Of a stretch of DNA of 64,000 nucleotides, positions 42,363 through 50,740 are shown piece by piece. The first letter of the stretch is position 1. Every line of letters begins with the position of its first letter. Position numbers and translations under genes: made by a program. Source of the DNA: Chitinophagaceae bacterium UBA2375 (GTDB taxonomy: Bacteria > Bacteroidota > Bacteroidia > Chitinophagales > Chitinophagaceae); contig DDTB01000003.1 of the NCBI GenBank assembly GCA_002343985.1, forward strand, positions 1 through 64,000. Reading direction: 5' to 3'. Under the pieces are notes generated by a model. The model saw only the letters and a list, made by a program, of their open reading frames with translations, searched no databases and was not told the DNA's origin.

Positions 42363-43265
42363 TTAGTTGTCTGCCCGGCTTGATACCCATTCTTTTCTCA
42401 TCTGGTTCGCGGTTTTGCTGCTGCCGTCGTGGCTCCATCCGGGCGGCATAAAAAGGTAGCGCAATTTATTCCGCCATCCCGGCGCCTGTTTGAGGTCTTG
42501 CGCCAGCGCCTTCCATTCATGCGATATGATATTGCCTACATGTCCGGGCCCTTCAATGGGTTTTGTCAGGCCATACCGAACAGGCTCTTCGTCCATTTCA
42601 GCCTGGAATGTACCAAACAATTTATCCCAGATGATCAGGCACATGCCCATGTTTTTATCGAGATACGGAATGTTGCTGGCATGGTGCACCCGGTGGTGCG
42701 ATGGGCTCACGAATATGGTTTCGAACCAGGCAGGCATTTTTTTGACGTATTGCGTATGCACCAGGATCCCATAGGTTTGGGTGAGTGAATACATGAATAC
42801 AATGTCTACCGGGTGAAAGCCCATCCAGGCCAATGGCATGAAATATAGAAACCGGTAAACGGGTTGAAAGACCGATGACCGGAAGCCGGTACTGAGGTTG
42901 AATTCGCTGGATGAATGATGCGTAACATGCACCGCCCAGAAAACCCTGCAATAATGGTCTACCCGGTGCTCAATGTAAAAGGCGAAATCTTCCAGGATAA
43001 ACAGCAATAACCAGTAAATAACGGGATCGCCTATACGAAATAAACGGTGCTCATAACAGAATACCAGTACCGACACATAAAAAGCCCAGCGCAACAAGAG
43101 GTCAAGTCCCGCGTTGAAGAGCGTGAGGTACACATTGTGCAGCGTTTCGCGCCAACTGTACCAGCGGCGGCCCTGCCAGTTGCTCATGATGATTTCCGCG
43201 CCGATGAGGATGGCGTACAAGGGTATGGATAACAATATGAACCAGGCTTCCCTTGTTGATTCCAT
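42363..43265 (-). CDS. Sterol desaturase / fatty-acid hydroxylase-family membrane protein
   Basis: A 300-residue integral membrane di-iron enzyme. The histidine boxes are HRVDH (about residue 100), HVTHHSSSEFNLSTG (about 114-128) and SPSHHRVHHASN (about 197-208), and hydrophobic segments lie at about residues 9-28, 48-70, 83-95 and 145-170. In this family such enzymes hydroxylate or desaturate fatty acids, sterols or carotenoids; the sequence does not tell which. It begins 22 bases after frr, so it may be co-transcribed with it, though there is no obvious link between ribosome recycling and lipid oxidation. Confidence 0.88.
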   Translation of the reverse strand: MESTREAWFILLSIPLYAILIGAEIIMSNWQGRRWYSWRETLHNVYLTLFNAGLDLLLRWAFYVSVLVFCYEHRLFRIGDPVIYWLLLFILEDFAFYIEHRVDHYCRVFWAVHVTHHSSSEFNLSTGFRSSVFQPVYRFLYFMPLAWMGFHPVDIVFMYSLTQTYGILVHTQYVKKMPAWFETIFVSPSHHRVHHASNIPYLDKNMGMCLIIWDKLFGTFQAEMDEEPVRYGLTKPIEGPGHVGNIISHEWKALAQDLKQAPGWRNKLRYLFMPPGWSHDGSSKTANQMRKEWVSSRADN

Positions 43266-43287
43266 AATGATTGAAGTGAATATGGCT

Positions 43288-43851
43288 TTATACCGCCATG
43301 ATTTCTTTTTCTTTCGCGGCCAGGTGTTTTTCCACCAGTTGGATGTATTTGTCTGTCAGGTCCTGCGCTTCTTTTTCCGCGTCCTTGCAGGCGTCTTCAC
43401 TCACACCGTCTTTTTGCAATTTTTTGATTTGCTCGATGGCATCCCTGCGCAGGTTCCTCACCGAAACTTTGGCGTGCTCTCCTTCCGCGTTGCATTTCTT
43501 CACCAGTTCCTTCCTCCTTTCTTCCGTGAGGGGGGGCAGGAAAAGGCGGATGGTGGTTCCATCGTTCTGAGGGTTGATGCCGATGTTCGCGGCGATGATG
43601 CTGCGTTCGATGGCCTGGAGCATATTTTTTTCCCAGGGCTGAACCGTGATGGTGCGCGCGTCGAGTGCCGACACGTTGGCCACCTGGTTAACCGGTGTGG
43701 GGTTTCCGTAATATTCCACCATGATGCCGTCAAGCATGGAAGGGTTGGCTTTACCCGCGCGGATTTTAGCCAGTTCCGTTTCCAGGTGGCTGATAGACTT
43801 GGTCATGGCAGAACCTGTGTCTGCCAGAATTTTCTCTAAACTGTCTGACAT
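43288..43851 (-). CDS. frr: Ribosome recycling factor
   Basis: RRF releases the post-termination ribosome from mRNA together with EF-G. The 187-residue product has the family's two-domain signature: the helical arm opening with LETELAKIRAGKANPSML (about residues 23-40), the beta-rich domain with EYYGNPTPVNQVANVS (about 47), and RNLRRDAIEQIKKLQKDG (about 130). The longer ORF starts with TTG at 43857; the ATG at 43851 (MSDSLEKI) is preferred and lies 17 bases after an exact -7 box. pyrH, often found next to frr, is absent here; a desaturase-like gene follows instead. Confidence 0.97.
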   Translation of the reverse strand: MSDSLEKILADTGSAMTKSISHLETELAKIRAGKANPSMLDGIMVEYYGNPTPVNQVANVSALDARTITVQPWEKNMLQAIERSIIAANIGINPQNDGTTIRLFLPPLTEERRKELVKKCNAEGEHAKVSVRNLRRDAIEQIKKLQKDGVSEDACKDAEKEAQDLTDKYIQLVEKHLAAKEKEIMAV

Positions 43852-43868
43852 ATCCAAAAAATTGTGTG

Positions 43869-43876
43869 CAAATCTA
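43869..43876 (-). promoter_or_regulatory. -7 promoter box of frr
   Basis: On the minus strand TAGATTTG, an exact TAnnTTTG match, 17 bases before the frr ATG. Confidence 0.78.
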
Positions 43877-43907
43877 AAGAAATTGCCCGTCTTAGAAAAA
43901 GAGTGGT

Positions 43908-45032
43908 TTATTCCACTTCCACCCTGTCTGATACCAGCGTGAAGATTTTGGGCTGCTTGATGATTTCCTTACTGGTTTTCTTTTCGAGCCTGACGGTTTT
44001 ATTGCGTTGGCGGAAATAATATACAATACCAAGCAAACTCAGGGCCATCAATAAGAGCAGGCCGGCCACCGTAGTGGTTCCCAGGTGGCGGAAGCCCACG
44101 GCTACGGCTACAAACGCGATATTGGCCGTAACGCAGGTCAGTGTGATCTTGCGGTGCGAAAAGCCCAGGTCTAAGAGAAAATGGTGGATATGGTTCCTGT
44201 CCGGACTAAAAGGGGAGCGTCTGTCGAGCAGGCGCAACCCGAATACCCTGAGCGTATCGGCCAGGGGTATCATGAGTATCGCGAAGCCGATGCTGGGCGC
44301 GGCTTCCAAAGGCAGGGGAACTCCGGGTGTGCTGGAGAAATTGATGAATTTGATCACCAGGATCGAATTCACCAAACCGAGTAGTAATGAGCCCGTATCG
44401 CCCATAAATATTTTAGCGGGGGAGAAATTGTAAATCAGGAAGCTGATCAGGCTGCCGGCAAGGGCAAATGCCATAACCGCATAGGTAAACTGGCCAATAT
44501 AAAAGAAATATGATCCAAAAAGCAGTGTAGTGAGGACCCCAAGGCTACCGGCAAGTCCATCAACCCCATCAATCAGGTTGAATGAATTGGTGATGACGAT
44601 GATGGTGAACATCGACAATGCCAGGCTGGCCATATGCGGGATGCCATGTACACCAAGCAATCCGTGCATATCGTTGATTTGTACGCCCCCAAACCTGATC
44701 AGGATGCCGGCGGCAATCACCTGTCCGACAAACTTTTTGCTTGCCGATAAAATGAGGACGTCATCCTTCATGCCCAGGAAAAACATCACAATGGCAGCGG
44801 CTACAAAATATTGCAGTTCGGGGCCTGTTCCGTAAGGCACTCCCAGTAAAGTTCCGATGATAAAGCCGGCAAAAATTCCCAATCCGCCTAAAGTGGGGAT
44901 CACAGCCTTGTGTACCTTGCGCTCATCGGGTTCATCAAAAAGTTTTTTGTCTTTCGCAACCTGTATGATGACCGGTATCGCAAAGTACGTGATGATAAAA
45001 GCAATGGCCGCACTGAGAAGAATATTATCCAT
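43908..45032 (-). CDS. WecA/MraY-family undecaprenyl-phosphate sugar-1-phosphate transferase
   Basis: A 374-residue polytopic membrane transferase that moves a sugar-1-phosphate (usually GlcNAc-1-P) from UDP to undecaprenyl phosphate, starting surface polysaccharide or O-antigen synthesis. The family motifs are DERKVHKAVIPTLGGLGIF (about residue 36), FFLGMKDDVL (about 84), the catalytic NSFNLIDGVDGLAGSLG (about 148) and FMGDTGSLLLG (about 208), and the RRSPFSPDRNHIHHFLLDLG (about 272) histidine loop. About ten helices are predicted. The sequence is nearer WecA/TagO than MraY. No glycosyltransferase cluster is adjacent. An exact -7 box lies 23 bases before the ATG. Confidence 0.92.
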   Translation of the reverse strand: MDNILLSAAIAFIITYFAIPVIIQVAKDKKLFDEPDERKVHKAVIPTLGGLGIFAGFIIGTLLGVPYGTGPELQYFVAAAIVMFFLGMKDDVLILSASKKFVGQVIAAGILIRFGGVQINDMHGLLGVHGIPHMASLALSMFTIIVITNSFNLIDGVDGLAGSLGVLTTLLFGSYFFYIGQFTYAVMAFALAGSLISFLIYNFSPAKIFMGDTGSLLLGLVNSILVIKFINFSSTPGVPLPLEAAPSIGFAILMIPLADTLRVFGLRLLDRRSPFSPDRNHIHHFLLDLGFSHRKITLTCVTANIAFVAVAVGFRHLGTTTVAGLLLLMALSLLGIVYYFRQRNKTVRLEKKTSKEIIKQPKIFTLVSDRVEVE

Positions 45033-45055
45033 GCAAATGGGTTGTTCCGGTCTTA

Positions 45056-45063
45056 CAAATGTA
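45056..45063 (-). promoter_or_regulatory. -7 promoter box of the WecA-type gene
   Basis: On the minus strand TACATTTG, an exact TAnnTTTG match, 23 bases before the ATG at 45032. Confidence 0.75.
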
Positions 45064-45194
45064 TAGATATTTGTTCGGGTTAACGAATTTTCAGCCTTGT
45101 AACATTAATTTTTTTTGAAATTCGTACTCCTGTTATTAAATGACGCTTTTATATGTAAAAACGCTTTCCAGCCATCTTTATTATCATAAAATTC

Positions 45195-45226
45195 TTTGTG
45201 CTTGCTATGAAATTGAGTTAGGTTTG
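45195..45226 (+). promoter_or_regulatory. Promoter of the transketolase gene
   Basis: TTTG (45195-45198), a 20-base spacer and TAGGTTTG (45219-45226) match the full Bacteroidota -33/-7 consensus and spacing. It is the clearest complete promoter in the window. Confidence 0.88.
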
Positions 45227-45263
45227 CAACCGTAAAAATTCCTTCCATCCTTAACCGGTAAAC

Positions 45264-46097
45264 ATGCACGCTTTAACAGATATAGCCACACAAGTCAGGA
45301 GAGATATTGTCCGTATGGTACACGCCGTCCAGAGTGGCCATCCCGGGGGCTCCCTGGGTTGCACCGAGTACCTGACAGCGCTTTATTTTAAAGTGATGAA
45401 GCACAATACCGATTTCAAGATGGATGGTATCGGGGAAGATATCTTTTTCCTCAGCAACGGCCATATCACACCGGTTTATTACAGCGTGCTGGCCCGCAGT
45501 GGTTATTTCCCCATTGCTGAATTGCATACATTCCGCCGGCTCAATACGCGCTTGCAGGGCCATCCCACCACCCATGAGCACCTCCCGGGGATACGGATGT
45601 CGAGCGGTTCACTGGGGCAGGGCATGAGTGTGGCCGTGGGTGCAGCCATCGCCAAGCGCATGAACAACGACCCGCACCTGGTGTTCTCCCTCCATGGTGA
45701 CGGAGAGTTAGATGAGGGCCAGAACTGGGAAGCCATCCTGGCCGCCGCCCATCATAAAGTGGATAACCTGATCGCCACCATTGATTGCAACGGGCAACAA
45801 ATCGACGGCTCCACCAAACAGGTGATGAACCTCGGCGACCTGCGCGCGAAATTCCTCGCGTTCGACTGGATCGTGACTGAAATGGATGGCAATGATATGG
45901 ATGCCGTAGTAGCCGGCCTGGAGAAAGCGAAAACATTAACCGGGCAAGGCAAACCTGTGGTGATCCTCATGAAAACCACCATGGGCAAGGGCGTTGATTT
46001 TATGGAGACAGGCCATGAATGGCACGGCATCGCACCCAATGATGATCAACTGGCGAAAGCCTTGGCACAGTTGCCGGAAACCATCGGAGATTATTAA
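45264..46097 (+). CDS. Transketolase, N-terminal subunit
   Basis: A 277-residue protein holding the thiamine-diphosphate-binding half of transketolase. Visible motifs are GHPGGSLG (about residue 27), the LQGHPTTHEHLPGI block (about 95), and the GDGELDEGQNWEA stretch (about 145) with the metal/diphosphate-binding Asn. The pyrimidine-binding and C-terminal domains are missing: in split transketolases they are on a second subunit usually encoded next door. Here the next gene is an unrelated permease on the other strand, so the partner must lie elsewhere. The pentose-phosphate pathway role is therefore inferred for the complete enzyme. Its promoter is strong. Confidence 0.9.
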   Translation: MHALTDIATQVRRDIVRMVHAVQSGHPGGSLGCTEYLTALYFKVMKHNTDFKMDGIGEDIFFLSNGHITPVYYSVLARSGYFPIAELHTFRRLNTRLQGHPTTHEHLPGIRMSSGSLGQGMSVAVGAAIAKRMNNDPHLVFSLHGDGELDEGQNWEAILAAAHHKVDNLIATIDCNGQQIDGSTKQVMNLGDLRAKFLAFDWIVTEMDGNDMDAVVAGLEKAKTLTGQGKPVVILMKTTMGKGVDFMETGHEWHGIAPNDDQLAKALAQLPETIGDY

Positions 46098-46136
46098 TTG
46101 CAAGCAAGGGTCAGGCCAAATAAAGTTCCACTCACG

Positions 46137-47348
46137 TTAATGCATACCCGCACTTGCCTTTCTTGCGGGCAGCCATGCCGCCAGCAATACAATGGCCACG
46201 GCTGTACAGGCAACCAGCAATACATCGCCTGCAACCAGTTTCACCGGGAAATAGTCTATCAGGAAAGAGCCGCCGCTCAGTTTGATGAGTTGGTATTTGA
46301 CTTGCAGGAAGCAAACTAGCAGTGCCAGTAAAATGCCCGTGCCGGCGCCTATCGCTCCCAATAACACACCTTCCGTTACAAAAATGCGCCTGACCTGTTG
46401 TTTGGTGGCGCCCATGCTCCTGAGGATGGAGATGTCATCTTTTTTCTCCAGCACCAGCATGCTGAGCGCGCTGATCATATTGAACGCGGCAATGACCAGG
46501 ATCAGGGTGAGGATGGCGTAAATGGCCCATTTCTCAAGCTTCATCGTTAGGTACAAGCTGCTGTTTTGTTCATACATGGTTTGTACCCGGTACCCGTTGC
46601 CGAGTAATTGCTGAATGGCGGCTTTCACTTTTTCCGGGTCCTCTTTTTTTTGCAGTTTTATTTCCACCGCGCTGTATTCGTCGGGGGCAAGCTGCATTTG
46701 CTGCCGCATGAAACCGATATTGGTGATGGCGTAGCTGTTGTCGAATTCCTGCTGGATGGAAAAAGCGCCGGAAGCGGTGATCAGCCCTTCGCTGATGCCC
46801 TGTAAAGGATCGGTGCCTGTTTCGTTTTTCTTAGGGAGGATGACGGCAATGTCTTCAGGGGGAAAGGCTTCGCTGATGAGGATCCCTGCCGCGTATTGAA
46901 TGCCGGAACCAACCACCATTTCCGGGCTAACGGTATCGCCTACACTAAAACTGCCTTTATGCGTATTGACCGGTACGCCGGAAACCTGTTCGAAAAATCT
47001 GTCGACGCCTTTCATCCGCACCATGGTTTGCTGGTCGTTGAATTGCAGGAGGGCGGTTTCTTCAATATTGGCCGAAGCCTGCACCAGGCCCGGTACACGG
47101 CGGATGTCAGCGAGTTGCTGATTGGTCAGTATGAACGTTTTTCCTTTCTGGGGAATAATTTTCAGGTCGGTATAGAAAGAGGAGTAGAGCGATTTGACCA
47201 GGGATTCAAAACCGTTGAACACGCTCAAAACAAGTACCTGGCAACAGGTTGCGAATGCAATGACGGCAGTGGTTACCCAGGAAATGATATTGATGGCCTG
47301 GGCCGATTTTTTCGCTTTGATATACCGCCAGGCAAACCTGAAATACAT
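46137..47348 (-). CDS. LolC/LolE-like FtsX-domain permease
   Basis: A 403-residue membrane protein of the LolC/E (FtsX-like) type, which in the LolCDE complex releases lipoproteins from the inner membrane. It opens with the family's MYFRFAWRYIKAKKSAQAINIISWV (helix 1), has a large periplasmic domain (about residues 45-255), and then three closely spaced helices, with LEKKDDISILRSMGATKQQVRRIF (about 300) as the FtsX signature. The cytoplasmic ATPase (LolD) is not adjacent. It lies 5 bases after rbfA and so is in the same operon. A role in lipoprotein export is inferred from family only. Confidence 0.88.
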   Translation of the reverse strand: MYFRFAWRYIKAKKSAQAINIISWVTTAVIAFATCCQVLVLSVFNGFESLVKSLYSSFYTDLKIIPQKGKTFILTNQQLADIRRVPGLVQASANIEETALLQFNDQQTMVRMKGVDRFFEQVSGVPVNTHKGSFSVGDTVSPEMVVGSGIQYAAGILISEAFPPEDIAVILPKKNETGTDPLQGISEGLITASGAFSIQQEFDNSYAITNIGFMRQQMQLAPDEYSAVEIKLQKKEDPEKVKAAIQQLLGNGYRVQTMYEQNSSLYLTMKLEKWAIYAILTLILVIAAFNMISALSMLVLEKKDDISILRSMGATKQQVRRIFVTEGVLLGAIGAGTGILLALLVCFLQVKYQLIKLSGGSFLIDYFPVKLVAGDVLLVACTAVAIVLLAAWLPARKASAGMH

Positions 47349-47353
47349 GCGGT

Positions 47354-47731
47354 TTAGGCTTGGTTTTTGGTTTGCGAATCCTGTTGTTTGATGTCTTTGA
47401 AAAGTTTTTCCATTTTATCGACATACTCCAGGGTATCATCCCAAAAATAACTCAACTGGGGCATGCTGCGCAACTGGTGCCTGACACGGGCGGTCAGTTC
47501 CTTTTTGATTTCCCTGTTTTTTTCTTTGATGGTATTGAGCGCGGCGACCGGGTCTTTGACTTTGAAGAAACTGAGGTAGACGCGCGCGTCGAACAGGTCG
47601 GGCGTGATCTTCACCGAAACAATCGAGACCATGCCGCCATCAATCATATTTAATCCCAAACGCTGGAAAATTTCGTTCAACTCCTTCTCCAATACGGCGG
47701 CCACCTGCTTTTGTCTTTTACCTTCTGTCAT
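47354..47731 (-). CDS. rbfA: Ribosome-binding factor A
   Basis: Small KH-fold protein that assists late maturation of the 30S subunit. The 125-residue product begins MTEGKRQKQVAAVLEKELNEIF, has the VSVKITPDLFDARVYLSFF strand-loop-strand core (about residues 41-59) and the RVRHQLRSMPQLSYFWDDTLE block (about 83-103). Length is normal. The next gene, a LolC/E-like permease, follows after 5 bases, so they are co-transcribed; the pairing is not functionally obvious. A near -7 box (TAATTTTA, one mismatch) lies upstream and it is divergent from the MsbA-like exporter, 72 bases away. Confidence 0.93.
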   Translation of the reverse strand: MTEGKRQKQVAAVLEKELNEIFQRLGLNMIDGGMVSIVSVKITPDLFDARVYLSFFKVKDPVAALNTIKEKNREIKKELTARVRHQLRSMPQLSYFWDDTLEYVDKMEKLFKDIKQQDSQTKNQA

Positions 47732-47803
47732 GATTCACCGGTTTTATCCCTGTAAAATTAGTTACTTTGTAGGTTTATCACCGTTTTATATTTTCCGCTT
47801 GGC

Positions 47804-49636
47804 ATGAAGAGTTTACGCACGATTATCCGGTACGTCAGGAAGTATCCTGGATTGGTGGCTACATATTTTACTTTTAATATACTCTCGTCTCTGTTCGGAC
47901 TGGTATCATTAGGCTTGCTCAGTCCGTTCCTCATGCTGATTTTCAAACAGGGCGACGCCTTTAAATCGGTGAATACCGGGGGATGGATGAATCAAATCAA
48001 TCCCGTCACGCATTTTAAGGAATGGCTGTACGATGTGATCCAGCAACCGGGTGGCAATGTGCGCGCATTGATGGTGATTTGTTTCCTGGTGTTCGGCGCG
48101 GTCATGCTGAAAAACCTGTTCGCGTATTTGAGCATGTATTTCCTGAACCCAATCCGCAACAAGATACTGAACGACATGCGCAGTAATATGTACGCTACCA
48201 TCCTGCGCCTGCCCATTGGTTATTTTACTGAACAAAGAAAGGGCGATATCATGAGCAGGTTGTCGAACGACCTGAACGACGTGGAAGGTTCAACCATCAG
48301 CGTTCTTGAGAGCTTGTTCCGCGAGCCCATCACCATTTTGCTCTTCTTCACTTACATGATTGTGTTGTCGCCGCAGCTCACTTTATTCCTCCTGATATTT
48401 TTGCCTGTCGCCGGCTTCATTCTCGGTCGCATCGGCCGTTCATTGAAGAAAGAAAACAAACAGGTGTTGCAGCAATTTGGGCATTTGTTTTCCACTATAG
48501 AAGAAACGCTTGGTGGCATGCGGATCATCAAGGCTTTTAACGCGGAGAAGAGGATCCGGCAAAAATTTGAGGAGGAGAACCAAACGATGTACCATTTAAA
48601 GAACAAGGCCAACCGCAGGCGCGACCTGGCTTCGCCGGTATCGGAAGCCCTGGGCATCACGTCGGTATTGTGCATTTTGTGGTATGGCGGAAGGCTGGTG
48701 TTAAGCGGCGACAGCGGGTTCACCCTGAACGCCGGAGATTTCCTCGCGTATATCGCCATCTTCACCCAACTCATCCAGCCGTTAAAAGGCTTGTCAAATG
48801 CATCTTACAATATCCAGAAAGGCGCCGCGAGTATTGAACGCATCGAAGCGCTCATACATGAGCATGTAGGCATTACCGATAGTCCGGATGCCAAAGAACT
48901 TTCCGCTTTCAATCATTCCATCGAATTGCGCAATGTCAGTTTTGCATACCAGGACCAGCCCATCCTGAAAAACATCAACCTTACGATCGCGAAAGGTAAA
49001 ACCATCGCGCTGGTAGGCAGCAGCGGCGCGGGTAAGTCAACACTGGCCGACCTGGTGCCGAGGTTCATTGATGCAACGGAAGGTGAAGTGTTGATTGACG
49101 GGCAACCCATTAAGTCGTATACGCTGCATTCGATCCGCAACCTGATGGGTGTGGTGACGCAGGAAGCGATATTGTTCAACGACAGCATCGCGGCCAATAT
49201 CGCGCTGGGCAAGCCCGAAGCCGGTATGGATGAGATCAGGAAGGCGGCAGAAATTGCCAACGCGGCCGGGTTTATTGAGAAGAAGGAGCAGGGGTATGAA
49301 ACCAATATAGGCGACAGGGGCCAGAAACTCAGTGGCGGTGAGCGGCAGCGGCTGACCATCGCGAGGGCGGTGCTCAAAAACCCGCCCATTTTGATCCTCG
49401 ATGAAGCCACGTCTTCGCTGGACACCGAAAGCGAAAGGCTGGTACAGGATGCCATCAATAACCTGATGCATAACCGCACATCCATCGTCATCGCGCATCG
49501 CTTAAGCACCATCCGCCATGCCGACGAAATCATCGTGATGCAAAAAGGCGAAATCGTGGAAAGGGGCACACACGACCAGTTGGTGACAAGAAACGGGTAT
49601 TATAAAAAACTGGTGGATATGCAGGAAGTAGGTTGA
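47804..49636 (+). CDS. MsbA-like ABC exporter, fused permease and ATPase
   Basis: A 610-residue half-transporter with six membrane helices (about residues 18-330) and an ATPase domain with Walker A LVGSSGAGKSTLADLV (about 403), the signature LSGGERQRLTIARAVL (about 508), Walker B LILDEATSSLD and the IAHRLST switch. The overall type is MsbA/LpxA-exporter-like, and in a Gram-negative host it may flip lipid A; that is inference. It shows no close resemblance to the ABC exporter at 21606-23396. It is divergent from rbfA and ends before a bidirectional terminator at 49673-49699. The promoter region has only a 7/8 match to the -7 box. Confidence 0.93.
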   Translation: MKSLRTIIRYVRKYPGLVATYFTFNILSSLFGLVSLGLLSPFLMLIFKQGDAFKSVNTGGWMNQINPVTHFKEWLYDVIQQPGGNVRALMVICFLVFGAVMLKNLFAYLSMYFLNPIRNKILNDMRSNMYATILRLPIGYFTEQRKGDIMSRLSNDLNDVEGSTISVLESLFREPITILLFFTYMIVLSPQLTLFLLIFLPVAGFILGRIGRSLKKENKQVLQQFGHLFSTIEETLGGMRIIKAFNAEKRIRQKFEEENQTMYHLKNKANRRRDLASPVSEALGITSVLCILWYGGRLVLSGDSGFTLNAGDFLAYIAIFTQLIQPLKGLSNASYNIQKGAASIERIEALIHEHVGITDSPDAKELSAFNHSIELRNVSFAYQDQPILKNINLTIAKGKTIALVGSSGAGKSTLADLVPRFIDATEGEVLIDGQPIKSYTLHSIRNLMGVVTQEAILFNDSIAANIALGKPEAGMDEIRKAAEIANAAGFIEKKEQGYETNIGDRGQKLSGGERQRLTIARAVLKNPPILILDEATSSLDTESERLVQDAINNLMHNRTSIVIAHRLSTIRHADEIIVMQKGEIVERGTHDQLVTRNGYYKKLVDMQEVG

Positions 49637-49672
49637 ATGCCGTTAACTAACGGTAACAGTTACACGAAATAA

Positions 49673-49699
49673 AAAATGCCGCATGTATTGCGGCATTTT
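49673..49699. terminator. Bidirectional terminator between the MsbA-like and DksA-like genes
   Basis: A perfect 10-bp stem (AAAATGCCGC / GCGGCATTTT) with a 7-base loop has A/T tracts on both sides, so it can end both convergent transcripts. Confidence 0.88.
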
Positions 49700-49717
49700 A
49701 TTTGTAAGAAAGTCAGT

Positions 49718-50737
49718 TTATTTGTTCATGCCCATCTTGGCTTCAATGCTGAGGGTGGCGTGTGGCACGGCGCGCAGCCTGGCTTTGTCGATCAGTTTAC
49801 CGGTTACGCGGCAGATGCCGTAGGTTTTATTTTCAATGCGCATCAGGGCTTTTTCCAGGTGATCAATGAAAGTGATCTGGCGGCTGGCCATCTGGCTCAG
49901 TTGTTCCCTTTCCATGCTCAGGCTTCCGTCTTCCATGGTCATGTACCTGTTTTCTGATTCATCACCGCCCATTTCATCTTTACGGGTGATCAGGCCCTGC
50001 AGGTAGTTCAATTCCTTTTTAGCGGCTTCCAGTTTGCGCTGGATCAGTTCCCGGAATTCCTGCAATTCAACATCGCTGTAGCGGTGGGTTGGTCCGCTGG
50101 ATTCGGCTTTTTTGCTTTCATCCAGAACCGATTTGGTGAAATCAGGCTGGTATTGACGGGAGGTCTTGGTGGTTATCTTAGGCAATACAACTGGTTTAGG
50201 GGGTGCAATTTTAATGTCTTTCGGGTTGGCAGCTGTTGCTTTAATGCCGGTAGACGTTTTGGCTGGCGCTTTGGCAGCGGGTTTGGCGGGCGCTTCCGCT
50301 TTTTGTGGCGCTGCTTTTACGGGTGTTGCCGGTGTTGCAGGTTTTACAGGCGCTTTCGCGGCCGGTTTAGCCGGGGCTTCCGCTTTTTTCGGTGCCGGTT
50401 TTGCCGGTGCCGCTTTCACTGGCGCTTTGGCAGCAGGTTTGGCGGGCGCTTTTTTAGCCGGGGCTTCCGCTTTTTTGGGGGCAGCTACCGGTTTGGCAGG
50501 CGCTTTGGCAACAGGCTTTGCCGCCGGTTTTGGAGCCGCTTTTGCAGGAGCTGATTTAGCCGGGGCTGCCTTGGCGGCAGGCTTAGCTGCTGGCTTGGGA
50601 GCCGCTTTTTTGGCAACGGGTTTCGCAGCAGGCTTGGGAGCCGGCTTCGGGGCCGCTTTTTTGGCTGCTGGTTTAGCGGCCGGTTTCGGGGCTGCTTTCT
50701 TAGGTGCCGGTTTAGCTGCTTTATTTTTTGTTGCCAT
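49718..50737 (-). CDS. DksA/TraR-family protein with a histone-H1-like N-terminal tail
   Basis: A 339-residue two-part protein. Residues about 1-165 are a Lys/Ala/Pro repeat of the AAKPAPKKAA type, like the C-terminal tail of histone H1 and certain DNA-binding proteins. The last 150 residues are a DksA/TraR-type module: a helical coiled coil (ELREFRELIQRKLEAAKKEL) and a C-terminal zinc-finger region, YGICRVTGKLI. Of the four expected zinc cysteines only one is present, so no zinc site. DksA proteins bind the RNA polymerase secondary channel; the basic tail could give DNA binding. It lies 3 bases after ileS and is co-transcribed with it. Confidence 0.88.
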   Translation of the reverse strand: MATKNKAAKPAPKKAAPKPAAKPAAKKAAPKPAPKPAAKPVAKKAAPKPAAKPAAKAAPAKSAPAKAAPKPAAKPVAKAPAKPVAAPKKAEAPAKKAPAKPAAKAPVKAAPAKPAPKKAEAPAKPAAKAPVKPATPATPVKAAPQKAEAPAKPAAKAPAKTSTGIKATAANPKDIKIAPPKPVVLPKITTKTSRQYQPDFTKSVLDESKKAESSGPTHRYSDVELQEFRELIQRKLEAAKKELNYLQGLITRKDEMGGDESENRYMTMEDGSLSMEREQLSQMASRQITFIDHLEKALMRIENKTYGICRVTGKLIDKARLRAVPHATLSIEAKMGMNK

Positions 50738-50740
50738 AAA

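Noticed and set aside
49640..49663. CCGTTA-AC-TAACGG and GTAAC-A-GTTAC palindromes after the MsbA-like gene
   Set aside because: They lie between the stop codon and the terminator of a convergent pair, so there is no promoter for them to regulate; short palindromes of this size arise by chance.
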